A DNA stretch of 64,000 bases, from positions 1-64,000 of the forward strand of contig QCCE01000008.1 in NCBI GenBank assembly GCA_003281385.1, read 5' to 3'. The stretch comes from Prochlorococcus sp. AG-347-K17 (GTDB taxonomy: Bacteria; Cyanobacteriota; Cyanobacteriia; PCC-6307; Cyanobiaceae). The position numbers and the translations under genes are program-made. Of the stretch, positions 1-10,223 are shown piece by piece (positions within the stretch are counted from its first letter, which is position 1; each line of letters starts with the position of its first letter). The notes below the pieces were generated by a model, which did not search any database, was not told the origin of the DNA, and was given only the letters and a program-made list of their open reading frames with translations.

Positions 1-325
1 TTGCAAAGAAATGGCTCCACAAGTTAATGCTTTTAAAGATGAATACGAAAAAGATATTAATTTTGTTTTTTTAAATGTTGATAACCAAAAATGGAATAAT
101 TACATCAAGAAGTTTGATGTCAATGGGATTCCTCAAGTTAATCTTTTTGATAAAAATGGTGATCTAATATCTACTTTTATTGGTAAACAAGATGAAATAA
201 AAATAAGAGAATCTATTAATAATTTAGAAAAAGCAGTAAAACCTTATGAGGAAATTATTAATACTGAATTTTCAAGAATACAAGAAAATAAAAAAAATGA
301 GTTTAGTCCTCGAAGTCATGGATAA
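1..325 (+). CDS. txlA: Thioredoxin-like protein (TxlA/HCF164 type), 5'-truncated by window edge
   Basis: Open frame from window edge (CKEMAPQVNAF...NGIPQVNLFDKNGDLISTFIG), thioredoxin fold with cis-Pro 'GIPQ'. Confidence 0.75.
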   Translation, partial: CKEMAPQVNAFKDEYEKDINFVFLNVDNQKWNNYIKKFDVNGIPQVNLFDKNGDLISTFIGKQDEIKIRESINNLEKAVKPYEEIINTEFSRIQENKKNEFSPRSHG

Positions 326-961
326 TTATTGCCATTCTAAAGATTTTGATACAACAGGAAAACATTGTATAAAAATAGACTTGCAATTTTGGGCGATAGA
401 CTTGTGTTCTTCTTGGGTACCGTGAGCTGATCTTAAATGAATGTAATGGATCCACGATCTGCATGATCCAGACATATAGATTCTTGTTGGAGTTGCTAAT
501 GGTAATATGAATCTTGCACATTCTTTAGCTACGCCTTCAGAGAGTAAATCTTCATATAATTCTGAAGCAGCCTGAAAATGTGAACTAATTTTTTCATTGA
601 ATCTTTTTTTTAACTCATCAGGTAAGTCAGGTATTGAATTTTGCCTATTTTTAAAATCTTGACGTCTCAACTCTGGCAAGGGAATATTACCCAGTTGAGA
701 ACTATCTGCATATCTCTGTGAAAATTCTTGGAAAGTAAATGATCTATGTCTTAAAATTTGAGCAGCTATTCCTCTGTTAGTTTCTATTTGTAAGGTCATA
801 AATGATTGTTCAAAAACGCTCCAATGTTCATTTTTAATGCAATAACTCAATAATTTTGAATAGTCCTCATTTTCCTGATTTTTTGGATTACTTACTCTTG
901 CAATGTAAGCCATCGTTTTTTCCGCATCAGGAGTTAGCGAAATTAGTTCAACTTTACTCAT
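326..961 (-). CDS. thyX: Flavin-dependent thymidylate synthase ThyX
   Basis: ThyX signature RHRSFTFQEFSQRY. Confidence 0.96.
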   Translation of the reverse strand: MSKVELISLTPDAEKTMAYIARVSNPKNQENEDYSKLLSYCIKNEHWSVFEQSFMTLQIETNRGIAAQILRHRSFTFQEFSQRYADSSQLGNIPLPELRRQDFKNRQNSIPDLPDELKKRFNEKISSHFQAASELYEDLLSEGVAKECARFILPLATPTRIYMSGSCRSWIHYIHLRSAHGTQEEHKSIAQNCKSIFIQCFPVVSKSLEWQ

Positions 962-962
962 T

Positions 963-1556
963 TTAGATTTTTGCTAGAGTCACTTTCTCTGGTTGATTTT
1001 GATATTTGCCTCTTCTATCTTCATAGGTTGTAGAGCATGGATCACCTTCAAAAAAGAGTAGTTGGCAAATGCCCTCTTCAGCATAAATTCTGCAATCTGC
1101 TCCTGAACTGTTACTAAACTCTAAAGTTAGATGACCTTCCCATCCTGCCTCTGCAGGCGTTGTATTAACAATTATTCCTAGTCGTGCGTATGTACTTTTG
1201 CCTATACAGATTACAGTGATATTTTCTGGTACTTTCATTTTTTCTAAAGCTACTCCTAAACCATAGGAGTGAGCAGGAAGAATAAAAAAGTCTCCATCAT
1301 TATCATGGTGAAGAACAGTTTTTTCTAAATTATTAGGATTAAACTTTTTGGGATTCATCACAGTACCAGGGATATGTCTGAAAATAAGGAATTCTTTTGA
1401 TGAAAGTCTTAAATCATAGCCATAGGATGAACATCCGTAACTCAAAACTGGCTTTTGTTTATTGTCAGGTTCAAGATGCCTCACTAAATTTGATTGAAAG
1501 GGCTTTATCATTCCTTCAGAGGCTTTTTGATTTATCCAGAGGTCATTCTTTAGCAT
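963..1556 (-). CDS. dcd: dCTP deaminase
   Basis: SYGYDLRLS; GWEGHLTLEFSN; GICQLLFFEG motifs typical of Dcd. Confidence 0.95.
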   Translation of the reverse strand: MLKNDLWINQKASEGMIKPFQSNLVRHLEPDNKQKPVLSYGCSSYGYDLRLSSKEFLIFRHIPGTVMNPKKFNPNNLEKTVLHHDNDGDFFILPAHSYGLGVALEKMKVPENITVICIGKSTYARLGIIVNTTPAEAGWEGHLTLEFSNSSGADCRIYAEEGICQLLFFEGDPCSTTYEDRRGKYQNQPEKVTLAKI

Positions 1557-1560
1557 TGTT

Positions 1561-2145
1561 TTATGAGCGAAGTTCGGTAATTTGGTTGGCCATTAATAAT
1601 AGATCTTTAGGAATATCTGTACCAGTAAGGATTACATCTCCTGATATAAATCGGTTTTCAAGTGTTGAAATCAAATCATCTTTATCAATAATTTTCATCT
1701 CAATAGCTAAAAAAATTTCATCAAGTATGATTTGGTCATTCTCTCCAGACTGAAGCTCTTTTTTACAAAAATTCCATAACTCAAATGTAGATTCATAAAT
1801 ATTTTTTTTTAAATTTTTATTTTTTTCAATTTCTTCAAAATTATATTGATCAAAGCAATGTGATGACCTTACCCAGGTTAAATTACCACATAGCTTGACT
1901 GCATTTTCAACTCCCTGTTTAACTCCTCCTTTCATAAATTGTATTAAGAGCACTTTCCTTCCAAGAGCAGCATTTCTGAGAGAGTCTCTAATGATAGATG
2001 AGTAGCTTCCTCGATATGATGATCGATAGATTTGAATTTGTCCGTTTTGTGAAAATCTTTTTACGTTTTTTTTGTTAGCAGTATTGTTTATGTTTGCAAC
2101 ATCAAGATTACTTTTGGAATAAATATGGGATGAACTAATTACCAT
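1561..2145 (-). CDS. cobO: Cob(I)alamin adenosyltransferase (CobO/BtuR family)
   Basis: ALGRKVLLIQFMKGG, LDEIFLAIE and TGTDIPKDLL motifs. Confidence 0.85.
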   Translation of the reverse strand: MVISSSHIYSKSNLDVANINNTANKKNVKRFSQNGQIQIYRSSYRGSYSSIIRDSLRNAALGRKVLLIQFMKGGVKQGVENAVKLCGNLTWVRSSHCFDQYNFEEIEKNKNLKKNIYESTFELWNFCKKELQSGENDQIILDEIFLAIEMKIIDKDDLISTLENRFISGDVILTGTDIPKDLLLMANQITELRS

Positions 2146-2283
2146 TATTTAGATTCTTTCTACATGCAGTATAATTAGTATCTCTTGACGCTGCATATAG
2201 TGTAATTTTACTTAAAAAAAGGGTTAAGAAAGTGGAAACTGACTGAGAAAGACTTATTAGTAAAAGAATAAGAATTGAAATTT

Positions 2284-2325
2284 GTTACTGTTGATACAAG
2301 ATATTTTAGAGTGTCTCCTTAAATT
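2284..2325 (+). promoter_or_regulatory. Candidate NtcA-activated promoter of ntcA (GTT-N8-TAC, N22, TAAATT)
   Basis: TGTT ACTGTTGA TACA at 2283-2298, TAAATT at 2320-2325; ntcA ATG at 2346. One mismatch to GTA-N8-TAC. Confidence 0.5.
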
Positions 2326-2345
2326 TTTTAATAGTCAAGATATTT

Positions 2346-3080
2346 ATGATACCCGCTTCAAGAGGATTCAACCGCTTTAGTTCTAAACAGTCAGGACAAA
2401 GTAAAATCAACTCCGTTGGGGAACGTTTTCCAATCAATAGAACTTTAATGGAAGTTATTAAAGGTCTAGATGGTGCTAGCACAGAAATGGTTGAGAGATC
2501 TAAAACTATATTTTTCCCTGGAGACCCTGCTGAAAGGGTTTATCTTATAAGAAGAGGGGCTGTAAGATTGTCTAGAGTTTATGAGTCAGGTGAAGAAATA
2601 ACTGTTGCTCTATTAAGAGAGAATAGTCTCTTTGGTGTTTTGTCCCTCATAACTGGCCATAGATCTGATCGTTTTTATCATGCCATAGCATTCACAAGGG
2701 TTGAAATGATAACGGCACCTGCAAATTCTGTTTTAAGAGCTATAGAAGAAGATGCATCGGTTGGACTATTACTTTTGCAAGGGCTTTCTAGTAGGATCCT
2801 GCAAACTGAAACAATGATAGAAACTCTTACACACAGAGATATGTCTTCTCGTTTAGTAAGTTTTTTAATGGTTCTTTGCAGAGACTTTGGAGTTGCAGGT
2901 GAAAAAGGTATAACAATAGATCTAAGGCTTTCACATCAGGCAATTGCTGAAGCGATTGGTTCTACAAGAGTAACCATTACGAGATTATTGGGAGATTTGA
3001 AGGATTCAGGGCTTCTTAATATTGAGAGAAAAAAGATTACAGTGTTCGATCCAATTGCTCTTGCAAAAAGGTTTAATTGA
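2346..3080 (+). CDS. ntcA: Global nitrogen regulator NtcA (CRP family)
   Basis: cNMP-binding fold plus HTH '[25 protein letters not shown]'. Confidence 0.97.
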   Translation: MIPASRGFNRFSSKQSGQSKINSVGERFPINRTLMEVIKGLDGASTEMVERSKTIFFPGDPAERVYLIRRGAVRLSRVYESGEEITVALLRENSLFGVLSLITGHRSDRFYHAIAFTRVEMITAPANSVLRAIEEDASVGLLLLQGLSSRILQTETMIETLTHRDMSSRLVSFLMVLCRDFGVAGEKGITIDLRLSHQAIAEAIGSTRVTITRLLGDLKDSGLLNIERKKITVFDPIALAKRFN

Positions 3081-3101
3081 TTCATCATAAATTATGATGT
3101 A

Positions 3102-4085
3102 TTGAGTGTATGCAAACGCGTGGCTTGGATTTTAATTGTTTTTTTAATATTACTAGGAGGATTAATTGCACCATTTGGGGATATTCTTGGAACAAAGATT
3201 GGTAAAGCAAGATTTAGTATCTTAAAATTAAGACCCAAAAAAACAGCAACTATAATAACTATAATTACTGGTGGATTCATTAGTTCAATATCAATAGGAT
3301 TATTGATTTTAGTTAGTGAAGAATTCAGACAAAGGCTTTTTGTTGATATTCCTTTTTTGCAAAAAACTTTAGATGAAAGTAAAAAGGCTTTAATTCCTTT
3401 ACAGGAAGAACGAAAGGAACTTGAAGGTACAATTATTCAAAAAGAAAGGGAGTTAAATCAATTAAAAAATAATATTAAAGAATTTAGGAGAGGAAATATT
3501 GTTATTAGAAGAGGACAAACTTTATTTATTGCAGAGGTTAATTCCAGTTTAAATATTAAACAAGACTTAACAAAAATCTATAATGAAGCTGATAAATTTG
3601 TTAGAAAAATTGTTATCCCCATTAATAAAGAAGCAAAAAATATTCTTTTGTGGAAACCTAGTGATATCACAAAAATTGAGACGATAGCTGGTAATGGTGG
3701 CAATTGGATTTTATTAATTAAATCAGCAACAAATGTTTTAAAAGGGGATAATTATGTTTTTGTATCTCCTGATTTATTAAAGAATAAATTTATAGTCAAA
3801 AAAGGGGATGTTATTACAAGTTCAATTCTGGGAGAAAGTGATTTAAATCTTAAATCAATTAATTTAAAAATTAAATCATTGTTGAGAGAAACTAAGAATG
3901 AAATTAAGTCAAAAGGATCACAAGTTAGTGAAATTAACACAAATGGAAATTTCGTAAAAAAAATTAAAGACTTTCTTCAAGAAAATAAAAATGTAAAATT
4001 TAAGATAGAAGTAGTCTCTCTTAGAGATAGTAAAACTATAGAACCAATAGTTGTTGAAATTAATATTTTAAGGATCCCATCCTAA
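3102..4085 (+). CDS. DUF3084 domain protein, membrane-anchored coiled coil
   Basis: N-terminal TM helices, coiled-coil EERKELEGTIIQKERELNQLKNN; TTG start (possible alternative start); 21 bp after ntcA. Confidence 0.75.
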   Translation: MSVCKRVAWILIVFLILLGGLIAPFGDILGTKIGKARFSILKLRPKKTATIITIITGGFISSISIGLLILVSEEFRQRLFVDIPFLQKTLDESKKALIPLQEERKELEGTIIQKERELNQLKNNIKEFRRGNIVIRRGQTLFIAEVNSSLNIKQDLTKIYNEADKFVRKIVIPINKEAKNILLWKPSDITKIETIAGNGGNWILLIKSATNVLKGDNYVFVSPDLLKNKFIVKKGDVITSSILGESDLNLKSINLKIKSLLRETKNEIKSKGSQVSEINTNGNFVKKIKDFLQENKNVKFKIEVVSLRDSKTIEPIVVEINILRIPS

Positions 4086-4523
4086 ATGCCTAGAATAATA
4101 ACAATTGATCCTGGAAAAAGTAAATGCGGCTTGGTCTTGGCTGAAATAAGTGAAAAAAAGGTCTATAAAGCGATAATTCTTAAAAGTGAATTACTTGAGA
4201 ATTATGTTAGAAATTTGATTACTTCTGAGGACATATCGAAAATTATTATTGGCAATGGTACTACCAGTGGAGTAATAAGAGAAAAACTATATTTTTTAAA
4301 AAAAGAATTAATTACATTTGAGGAAAAAAATACTACCTACAGGGCTAAAGCAAGATATTTCGAACTTTTCCCAATTAGTGGCCTGAAGTTTTTAATACCT
4401 AGAGAGGTTTTTATTCTTAATAAAAACCTTGATGCGATATCAGCTCTAATAATCTTGGAAGATTATTGCAAATTTAAGTTTACTTTGGATCAAGATATAG
4501 ATTTTAAAACTTGGCTGAAATAG
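4086..4523 (+). CDS. RuvC/YqgF-like RNase H-fold protein, putative Holliday-junction resolvase-like
   Basis: IITIDPGKSKCGLVLAE motif and C-terminal Asp (NLDAISALII). Confidence 0.65.
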   Translation: MPRIITIDPGKSKCGLVLAEISEKKVYKAIILKSELLENYVRNLITSEDISKIIIGNGTTSGVIREKLYFLKKELITFEEKNTTYRAKARYFELFPISGLKFLIPREVFILNKNLDAISALIILEDYCKFKFTLDQDIDFKTWLK

Positions 4524-4761
4524 TGAACTTATATTCATTTCCTGCTTCTAGTTCGTAATCTTTTTTCAATAAAAATCTCAATAGGGCATCCTCAATTAAT
4601 GCTCTTCCCAAAGGTGGATTTACAGTTAATAAACCTTTATTAAAGGACCATGTAAAAGTCCATTTAAATTGACTTGCTTCCACAACTCCTTGAATTTGCT
4701 TTTTTGAGAAGCAATATTCTTTAACACTTACATTGGCAATCGTTTCAGGTTTTGAACGCAT
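4504..4761 (-). CDS. DUF3146-family protein
   Basis: 85-aa ORF; resembles the cyanobacterial DUF3146 family from memory. Confidence 0.6.
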   Translation of the reverse strand: MRSKPETIANVSVKEYCFSKKQIQGVVEASQFKWTFTWSFNKGLLTVNPPLGRALIEDALLRFLLKKDYELEAGNEYKFTISAKF

Positions 4762-4764
4762 TTC

Positions 4765-5367
4765 TTAAGGTTGGCCTTTATCAAAAGAATTTAATTCATT
4801 AATTATATATTCTTCTTTTTTAATATTTAGCTGTTCGAGGGACGATATTACTCTTGCGTATACTTTATCCAATATAGATTTTTCTTCAATAGAAATATTT
4901 CCTAATACATGTGGAATGGTATTGAAATTATTTTTTTCTTTTACTATAGGGGGTGATCCAATACCAATTCTTATTCTCTTAAAGTTTTGTGTATGCAATT
5001 GTTCAATGATACTTTTAAGACCATTGTGTCCACCTGAGCTTCCTTTTTTTCTATATCTTATTTTTCCCAGGGGAAGATCTTTATCATCGACTATTATCAA
5101 AATTTGATCTAAATTTATTTTGTACCAATCAACTATTGCTCGAACAGCATTGCCACTTTTATTCATGTAAGTATTTGGTAAAAATAATCTAAAAGTAGAA
5201 TCATTTATTTGAAATTCTGAGCAGTAACTTTTAAGTTTATCTTTTAATAAAAAATTTGAATTATATTTCTTAGAAAGATTTTCAAGCAGTAGAAAACCGA
5301 TGTTATGTCTACTTCTTGAATACTTTTTACCTGGATTCCCTAATCCAATTAAAAATATTTCATTCAT
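4765..5367 (-). CDS. pth: Peptidyl-tRNA hydrolase
   Basis: IGLGNPGKKYSRSRHNIGF; TYMNKSGNAV; VDDKDLPLGKIRYRKKGSSGGHNGLKSI. Confidence 0.97.
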   Translation of the reverse strand: MNEIFLIGLGNPGKKYSRSRHNIGFLLLENLSKKYNSNFLLKDKLKSYCSEFQINDSTFRLFLPNTYMNKSGNAVRAIVDWYKINLDQILIIVDDKDLPLGKIRYRKKGSSGGHNGLKSIIEQLHTQNFKRIRIGIGSPPIVKEKNNFNTIPHVLGNISIEEKSILDKVYARVISSLEQLNIKKEEYIINELNSFDKGQP

Positions 5368-5509
5368 GTTGTATTTCTAAAATCTCTTTTTATTGAGAAT
5401 TATAAATATATAAGCGAAATATAACCTAGTAAATTAAAACAAAAGTTCTAAAAAGGTAATTTAGTAATATTAAATTATTGAGATAATTTCTTAGTAGAGT
5501 TTTAGAAAT

Positions 5510-5710
5510 CTAGTTTCCGTTCCAATCTACTGAAAAACCCTGTAATAAAAGAGATTGGTTATAGATTTGTAGAAGAATAACTAAAAAAACCAAAAGTAGT
5601 AGGCCAATTACTGTCATGATAGGAACTGCTCCCCAACCGGGGACAACTTTTCCTTGACCAGAATTGCCAATTGCTTTTAAAAGACTTCCTAAGGCTGTTT
5701 TTTGACCCAT
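5510..5710 (-). CDS. psbH: Photosystem II protein PsbH
   Basis: [36 protein letters not shown]...; divergent from psbN. Confidence 0.95.
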   Translation of the reverse strand: MGQKTALGSLLKAIGNSGQGKVVPGWGAVPIMTVIGLLLLVFLVILLQIYNQSLLLQGFSVDWNGN

Positions 5711-5744
5711 GTTAAAATCACTAAATCGAATATTATTTCGCTAT

Positions 5745-5762
5745 TGTATAAGAACTTATACA
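5745..5762. promoter_or_regulatory. 18-bp palindrome between psbH and psbN, candidate bidirectional promoter core
   Basis: TGTATAAG-AA-CTTATACA; TATAAG present as a -10-like hexamer on both strands. Confidence 0.45.
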
Positions 5763-5790
5763 TAAATTGTTTACAAACTTAGCAAAATTG

Positions 5791-5943
5791 ATGCAAACTT
5801 TATCATCTGCTCCAGATCCTGCAGTTTCTATAGCTGTAACAATTCTGGCATTACTTTTAGCTTTGACCGGTTTTGGTCTGTGGACTGCTTTTGGACCGAA
5901 AGCAGCAAAGCTTACTGACCCTTGGGACGACCATGATGATTAA
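5791..5943 (+). CDS. psbN: Photosystem II assembly protein PsbN
   Basis: Translated by eye: MQTLSSAPDPAVSIAVTILALLLALTGFGLWTAFGPKAAKLTDPWDDHDD (50 aa; below ORF-track cutoff). Confidence 0.95.
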   Translation: MQTLSSAPDPAVSIAVTILALLLALTGFGLWTAFGPKAAKLTDPWDDHDD

Positions 5944-6051
5944 TTACCTTTAAAGTATTTCAAAATTTTCCAAAAATACAAAAAGTAAACCTTTTGCCAT
6001 AAATTAAATATATTCTTTATAAAATATAATCTAGTCAGCAAACGTACTTCC

Positions 6052-6180
6052 ATGCTCGCATTAAAAATTTCTGTTTACACTATCGTTTTTTTCTTTGTAG
6101 GTATTTTCCTCTTCGGATTTCTAGCTAGTGATCCTACAAGAACTCCAAATAGGAAGGATTTAGAAAGTCCTCAGGATTAA
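6052..6180 (+). CDS. psbI: Photosystem II protein PsbI
   Basis: [42 protein letters not shown] (42 aa). Confidence 0.95.
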
Positions 6181-6200
6181 TTTCAATTTGGAAAATCATA

Positions 6201-8183
6201 TTGAAAACCTTTAAATTTAGAAAATTTATATTTACAAATTTATTTTTTTTAAACCTAATAAATCTTTCCAACCCGGTATTACCTACATCTGCATTTAAAA
6301 AAAACACTCAAGTTGATAATTTAAATATTTTTAATCTTGAAAAATTTTTTTATCCAAAAAAATCTCCAAATAATAAAATAATCAGAAATTTTTTTGGATT
6401 CAAAAAGAATATTTTGTTAAGCGAAAATTTCAATCAAAATTTTGAGCTAGAAATTCAATCTGACAAACAATATCAGCTTGATTCTGTTTTATATGCTGAA
6501 GGAAATGTAGTTACTAAGTATAAAGGAAATACTTTAAAAGCTGATGTTCTTATTTATGACAGGTCTAAAGAATTTGTGGAAGCAGAAGGTAATGTTGTTT
6601 TGGTCCTTGGAGATCAACTTTTTCGTGCCAAGAGAATTAATTATGATTTTAAGAATAATCAAGGTTCTTTTGTAAAAGTAAAAGGCTTAATAAAGACAAA
6701 AAATCTTCTAGAAAACTTAAATTTTTCTTCTCACGATTCTGAAAAAGTTTCATCGGTTGTTCAAAAAATAAAAAAAGAAAAGGTATTACATACCTCAAAT
6801 GGGGTCAATAATTGGATTTTCTATACAGATGAATTAAAAATAAAAAATGACCAATGGTTTGCTAATAAAGCTATTTTTACCAATGATTTGCTAGAGACAG
6901 ATCAAATTAATTTTGTAATAAATGACCTTAAAATTACTCCAAATAATGATAGTTTAGATATTAATTCGTCTATAAACTTTTTAGTTTTAGAGGATAAGTT
7001 TTCGATTCCTTTTTGGGTTGGGAATAGAACAATAAGGGACTCCAATCAGGGGTATTTGTTTGGGCTCAAACCTAAATGGTACTTGGGTTACGATAATTTA
7101 GATAAAGATGGTTATTTCATAGGTAGAAGATTAGATCCAATAAAATTAACAGACGAATTTAAACTTAATCTAGAACCTCAATTTTTAATTCAAAGGTCAA
7201 TTCAAGGTTATACAAATAGTTTTGTTGGTGATAGAGAATCGGTAACTGCTGATAAAACAAAAAGAGATACTTATTTTTCTGACTATTTTGCTTTAGATTC
7301 AGAAATTACTGGGAAAGTGAATAAATGGGATCTTAAAATCTCAAAGAAACTGAATTCGTTTGATTCTGGCAAGTTGTCAGATGCTTCAAGATTGAAATTT
7401 AATTTAAGTAAGGAAATAGATATTTTAGATTCGATTTGGCTTAAAAGTTTCTTTGGGGTTTATAGAGATAGGATTTGGAATGGTTCAATAGGCGAAGCGG
7501 AAGTTTACTTAGGTTACGGTTCAAAATTAGAAAAGACCCATACTTGGGAAATCAATGGAATTACCAAGAATGAGAAAATAAAATTGGGTTTAGGGAATTT
7601 TAAGGGTGAAAAATTAAATAGTGAGAATTTAGTAAGTAGTTTTAGAGGTAGTGTTTTTTATTCATTAGATCAAAAGTTCCCCATTAAAATTAAAGATACT
7701 AAAAGTAAATTTATTGATAAATCATTTGATTATATTTTTGAGCCAATTAAACAAGGAATCCATTTTGACACTAAATTTGCGGTTTTATATTCTTTTTATG
7801 AACGTGGTAATCATCAAGAATATATCGAATTTGGAGCTGGACCTGAATTTGTCTTTGGAGAATTTAAGAAAAAATATTTTGATTATACAAGAATTAGTTT
7901 ATTCCCTTCTTATAAACTAAAAAGCGGTGACAGTATTTTTAAATTCGATCAAATATCAGATCAATTTATCTTGGACTTAGAATTTGATCAACAACTATAT
8001 GGTCCTATCTTTTTGCAGACTGATGCTATTTTAAATCTGGATAAAGATTCGCAAGATTATGGAGACTTTATAAGTTCAAAAATTTCGATAAGCTTGAAAA
8101 AAAGATCATACGAATTAGGTGTTTTTTATCAACCACATAACCAATCTGGAGGAATAAGTTTTTCTTTATATGGTTTCGAATAA
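6201..8183 (+). CDS. DUF3769/LptD(OstA)-like outer membrane beta-barrel protein
   Basis: OstA-like repeats (LYAEGNVVTKYKGNTLKADVLIYD; VEAEGNVVLVLGDQLFRAKRINYDF) followed by beta-rich C-terminus; TTG start. Confidence 0.75.
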   Translation: MKTFKFRKFIFTNLFFLNLINLSNPVLPTSAFKKNTQVDNLNIFNLEKFFYPKKSPNNKIIRNFFGFKKNILLSENFNQNFELEIQSDKQYQLDSVLYAEGNVVTKYKGNTLKADVLIYDRSKEFVEAEGNVVLVLGDQLFRAKRINYDFKNNQGSFVKVKGLIKTKNLLENLNFSSHDSEKVSSVVQKIKKEKVLHTSNGVNNWIFYTDELKIKNDQWFANKAIFTNDLLETDQINFVINDLKITPNNDSLDINSSINFLVLEDKFSIPFWVGNRTIRDSNQGYLFGLKPKWYLGYDNLDKDGYFIGRRLDPIKLTDEFKLNLEPQFLIQRSIQGYTNSFVGDRESVTADKTKRDTYFSDYFALDSEITGKVNKWDLKISKKLNSFDSGKLSDASRLKFNLSKEIDILDSIWLKSFFGVYRDRIWNGSIGEAEVYLGYGSKLEKTHTWEINGITKNEKIKLGLGNFKGEKLNSENLVSSFRGSVFYSLDQKFPIKIKDTKSKFIDKSFDYIFEPIKQGIHFDTKFAVLYSFYERGNHQEYIEFGAGPEFVFGEFKKKYFDYTRISLFPSYKLKSGDSIFKFDQISDQFILDLEFDQQLYGPIFLQTDAILNLDKDSQDYGDFISSKISISLKKRSYELGVFYQPHNQSGGISFSLYGFE

Positions 8184-8804
8184 CTTATTAGATTTATTGA
8201 ATTTTGTGTAAGGTAAATCATTTATTTTTTGTTCAATTAGGTTTGAATTTTGAAGAAGAGTTGAGGTCGCATCCCATTCCCCAGACAAAAACATATTTTT
8301 TGAGCTTTCTTTAATCTCAAGATTAAAGTTTAAATGTTCTGATTTGGCTGAGGAATTTTTCAGATCAATTTCCAAGAATAAATTTTTACTTTTACTATAT
8401 TTTTGAATATTTAGTATTGATTTTTTAGGAAGAGTAAAACATGGAATTCCAATTGCAATACAATTGCCATAAAAAATTTCTGCAAAACTCTCACCTATGA
8501 TTGCCCTTATACCCCAACGAATTAGTGCTTGGGGTGCATGTTCTCTACTTGAGCCGCAACCAAAATTACTATTAACTATAAGAATAGAGGAATCTTGATT
8601 TTCTTTTAGATCAAAGGGATGGCTACCTTTCAAGGTTTTTCTATCGTCTTCAAAAACAGATTTGCCCAATGAATCAAAATTAACACACTTTAAGAAACGT
8701 GCAGGAATAATTCGATCAGTATCAATGTCGTTACCAATCAATGAGATGCATTTCCCACTTATTTGTGAAATTTTTCCAATTGGTGGGATAAATTCCGATT
8801 TCAT
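8166..8804 (-). CDS. leuD: 3-isopropylmalate dehydratase small subunit
   Basis: GNDIDTDRIIPARFLK; NFGCGSSREHAPQAL. Confidence 0.96.
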   Translation of the reverse strand: MKSEFIPPIGKISQISGKCISLIGNDIDTDRIIPARFLKCVNFDSLGKSVFEDDRKTLKGSHPFDLKENQDSSILIVNSNFGCGSSREHAPQALIRWGIRAIIGESFAEIFYGNCIAIGIPCFTLPKKSILNIQKYSKSKNLFLEIDLKNSSAKSEHLNFNLEIKESSKNMFLSGEWDATSTLLQNSNLIEQKINDLPYTKFNKSNKLFETI

Positions 8805-10210
8805 TAGTTTATGAATTCTCTAACGTCACTTACTTTGCCATTTATTGCAGCAGCAGCAACCATTGCTGGACTCATAAGAAGAGTTCTTCCACTAGGAGAT
8901 CCTTGTCTACCCTTAAAGTTTCTATTACTAGAACTTGCACTAACTTGATTGCCTATTAGCTTATCTGAATTCATTGCTAAACACATTGAGCAGCCTGGCT
9001 CTCTCCATTCAAATCCAGAATCCTTAAAGATCTTATCAAGTCCTTCTTGTTTCGCTTTATTGGCAACTTTTTCTGAACCTGGTACTGCAAATGCTTTTAT
9101 CTGCTTAGAAACTTTTTTATCTTTTAATACCTTAGCAGCAATTCTTAAGTCACTTATTCTTCCGTTGGTGCAACTTCCTATGAAACAAACATCTATAGGT
9201 GTATTTTTTATTAATTGCCCTGGTTTGAAACCCATATATTTATAAGCTTCTTCAGCAACAAATTGGTCATTTGGGGGCAATTCTTCTATAAGAGGGATCT
9301 GTTGATTGATGCCTACACTTTGACCGGGAGTAATTCCCCAGGTTACGGTTGGTTCTACTTTTGAAGCATCAAATTTAATTACATCATCATAAATAGAATT
9401 TTCATCGCTTTTTAATGATTCCCACCATAAAAGAGCTTTATCCCAATTCTCATTTTTGGGCGCACATAATTTATTTTTTATGTAATCAAAAGTCTTTTCA
9501 TCAGGGTTTATATAGCCACATCTCGCGCCCCCTTCGATAGACATATTGCATATTGTCATCCTTTCTTCCATTGATAATGCATTGATCGCAGGTCCTGCGA
9601 ATTCATAAGCGAAACCTACTCCGGCCTTTACACCAAGTGCATTAATAATATGAAGCACTAGATCCTTAGCAAAAACCCCATGAGATAATTTATTTTCACA
9701 CCAAATTTGCCTTACCTTCAATTTGTTCATAGCTATGGTTTGGGTAGCAAGTACATCTCTTACTTGACTTGTACCAATCCCAAAAGCAATTGAACCAAAA
9801 GCTCCATGAGTTGAAGTATGAGAATCTCCGCAGGCAATTGTCATTCCTGGCTGGGTTAACCCTAATTCTGGAGCTACTACATGAACTATTCCTTGATTTC
9901 CACTACCAATATTAAAAAATCTTATTTTATTTTCTAGGCAATTCTTCTCAAGTGTTTCAATCATCTGTTCAGCAAGATTATCTTTGAAAGGCCTGCTCTG
10001 ATTATCTGTTGGGACAATATGATCAACAGTAGCAACAGTATTTTGTGGAAATTTTACTTTTAAGTTTTTTTCTTTCAGAGCGCCAAATGCTTGAGGACTC
10101 GTGACTTCATGTATAAGATGAAGACCAATAAATATTTGATCAGATCCTCCAGGAAGACTTGAAACTTTATGTAAATCCCAAACTTTATCAAATAGGGTAT
10201 CTTGACTCAA
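8804..10210 (-). CDS. leuC: 3-isopropylmalate dehydratase large subunit
   Basis: [38 protein letters not shown]. Confidence 0.97.
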   Translation of the reverse strand: MSQDTLFDKVWDLHKVSSLPGGSDQIFIGLHLIHEVTSPQAFGALKEKNLKVKFPQNTVATVDHIVPTDNQSRPFKDNLAEQMIETLEKNCLENKIRFFNIGSGNQGIVHVVAPELGLTQPGMTIACGDSHTSTHGAFGSIAFGIGTSQVRDVLATQTIAMNKLKVRQIWCENKLSHGVFAKDLVLHIINALGVKAGVGFAYEFAGPAINALSMEERMTICNMSIEGGARCGYINPDEKTFDYIKNKLCAPKNENWDKALLWWESLKSDENSIYDDVIKFDASKVEPTVTWGITPGQSVGINQQIPLIEELPPNDQFVAEEAYKYMGFKPGQLIKNTPIDVCFIGSCTNGRISDLRIAAKVLKDKKVSKQIKAFAVPGSEKVANKAKQEGLDKIFKDSGFEWREPGCSMCLAMNSDKLIGNQVSASSSNRNFKGRQGSPSGRTLLMSPAMVAAAAINGKVSDVREFIN

Positions 10211-10223
10211 GTTGCAAAAATAG

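Noticed and set aside
303-521. 72-aa minus-strand ORF
   Set aside because: Lies inside thyX in another frame, with no recognisable motif.
5745-5762. psbH/psbN palindrome considered as an NtcA site (TGTA...TACA)
   Set aside because: Spacing is GTA-N10-TAC rather than N8; the symmetric -10 explanation fits better.
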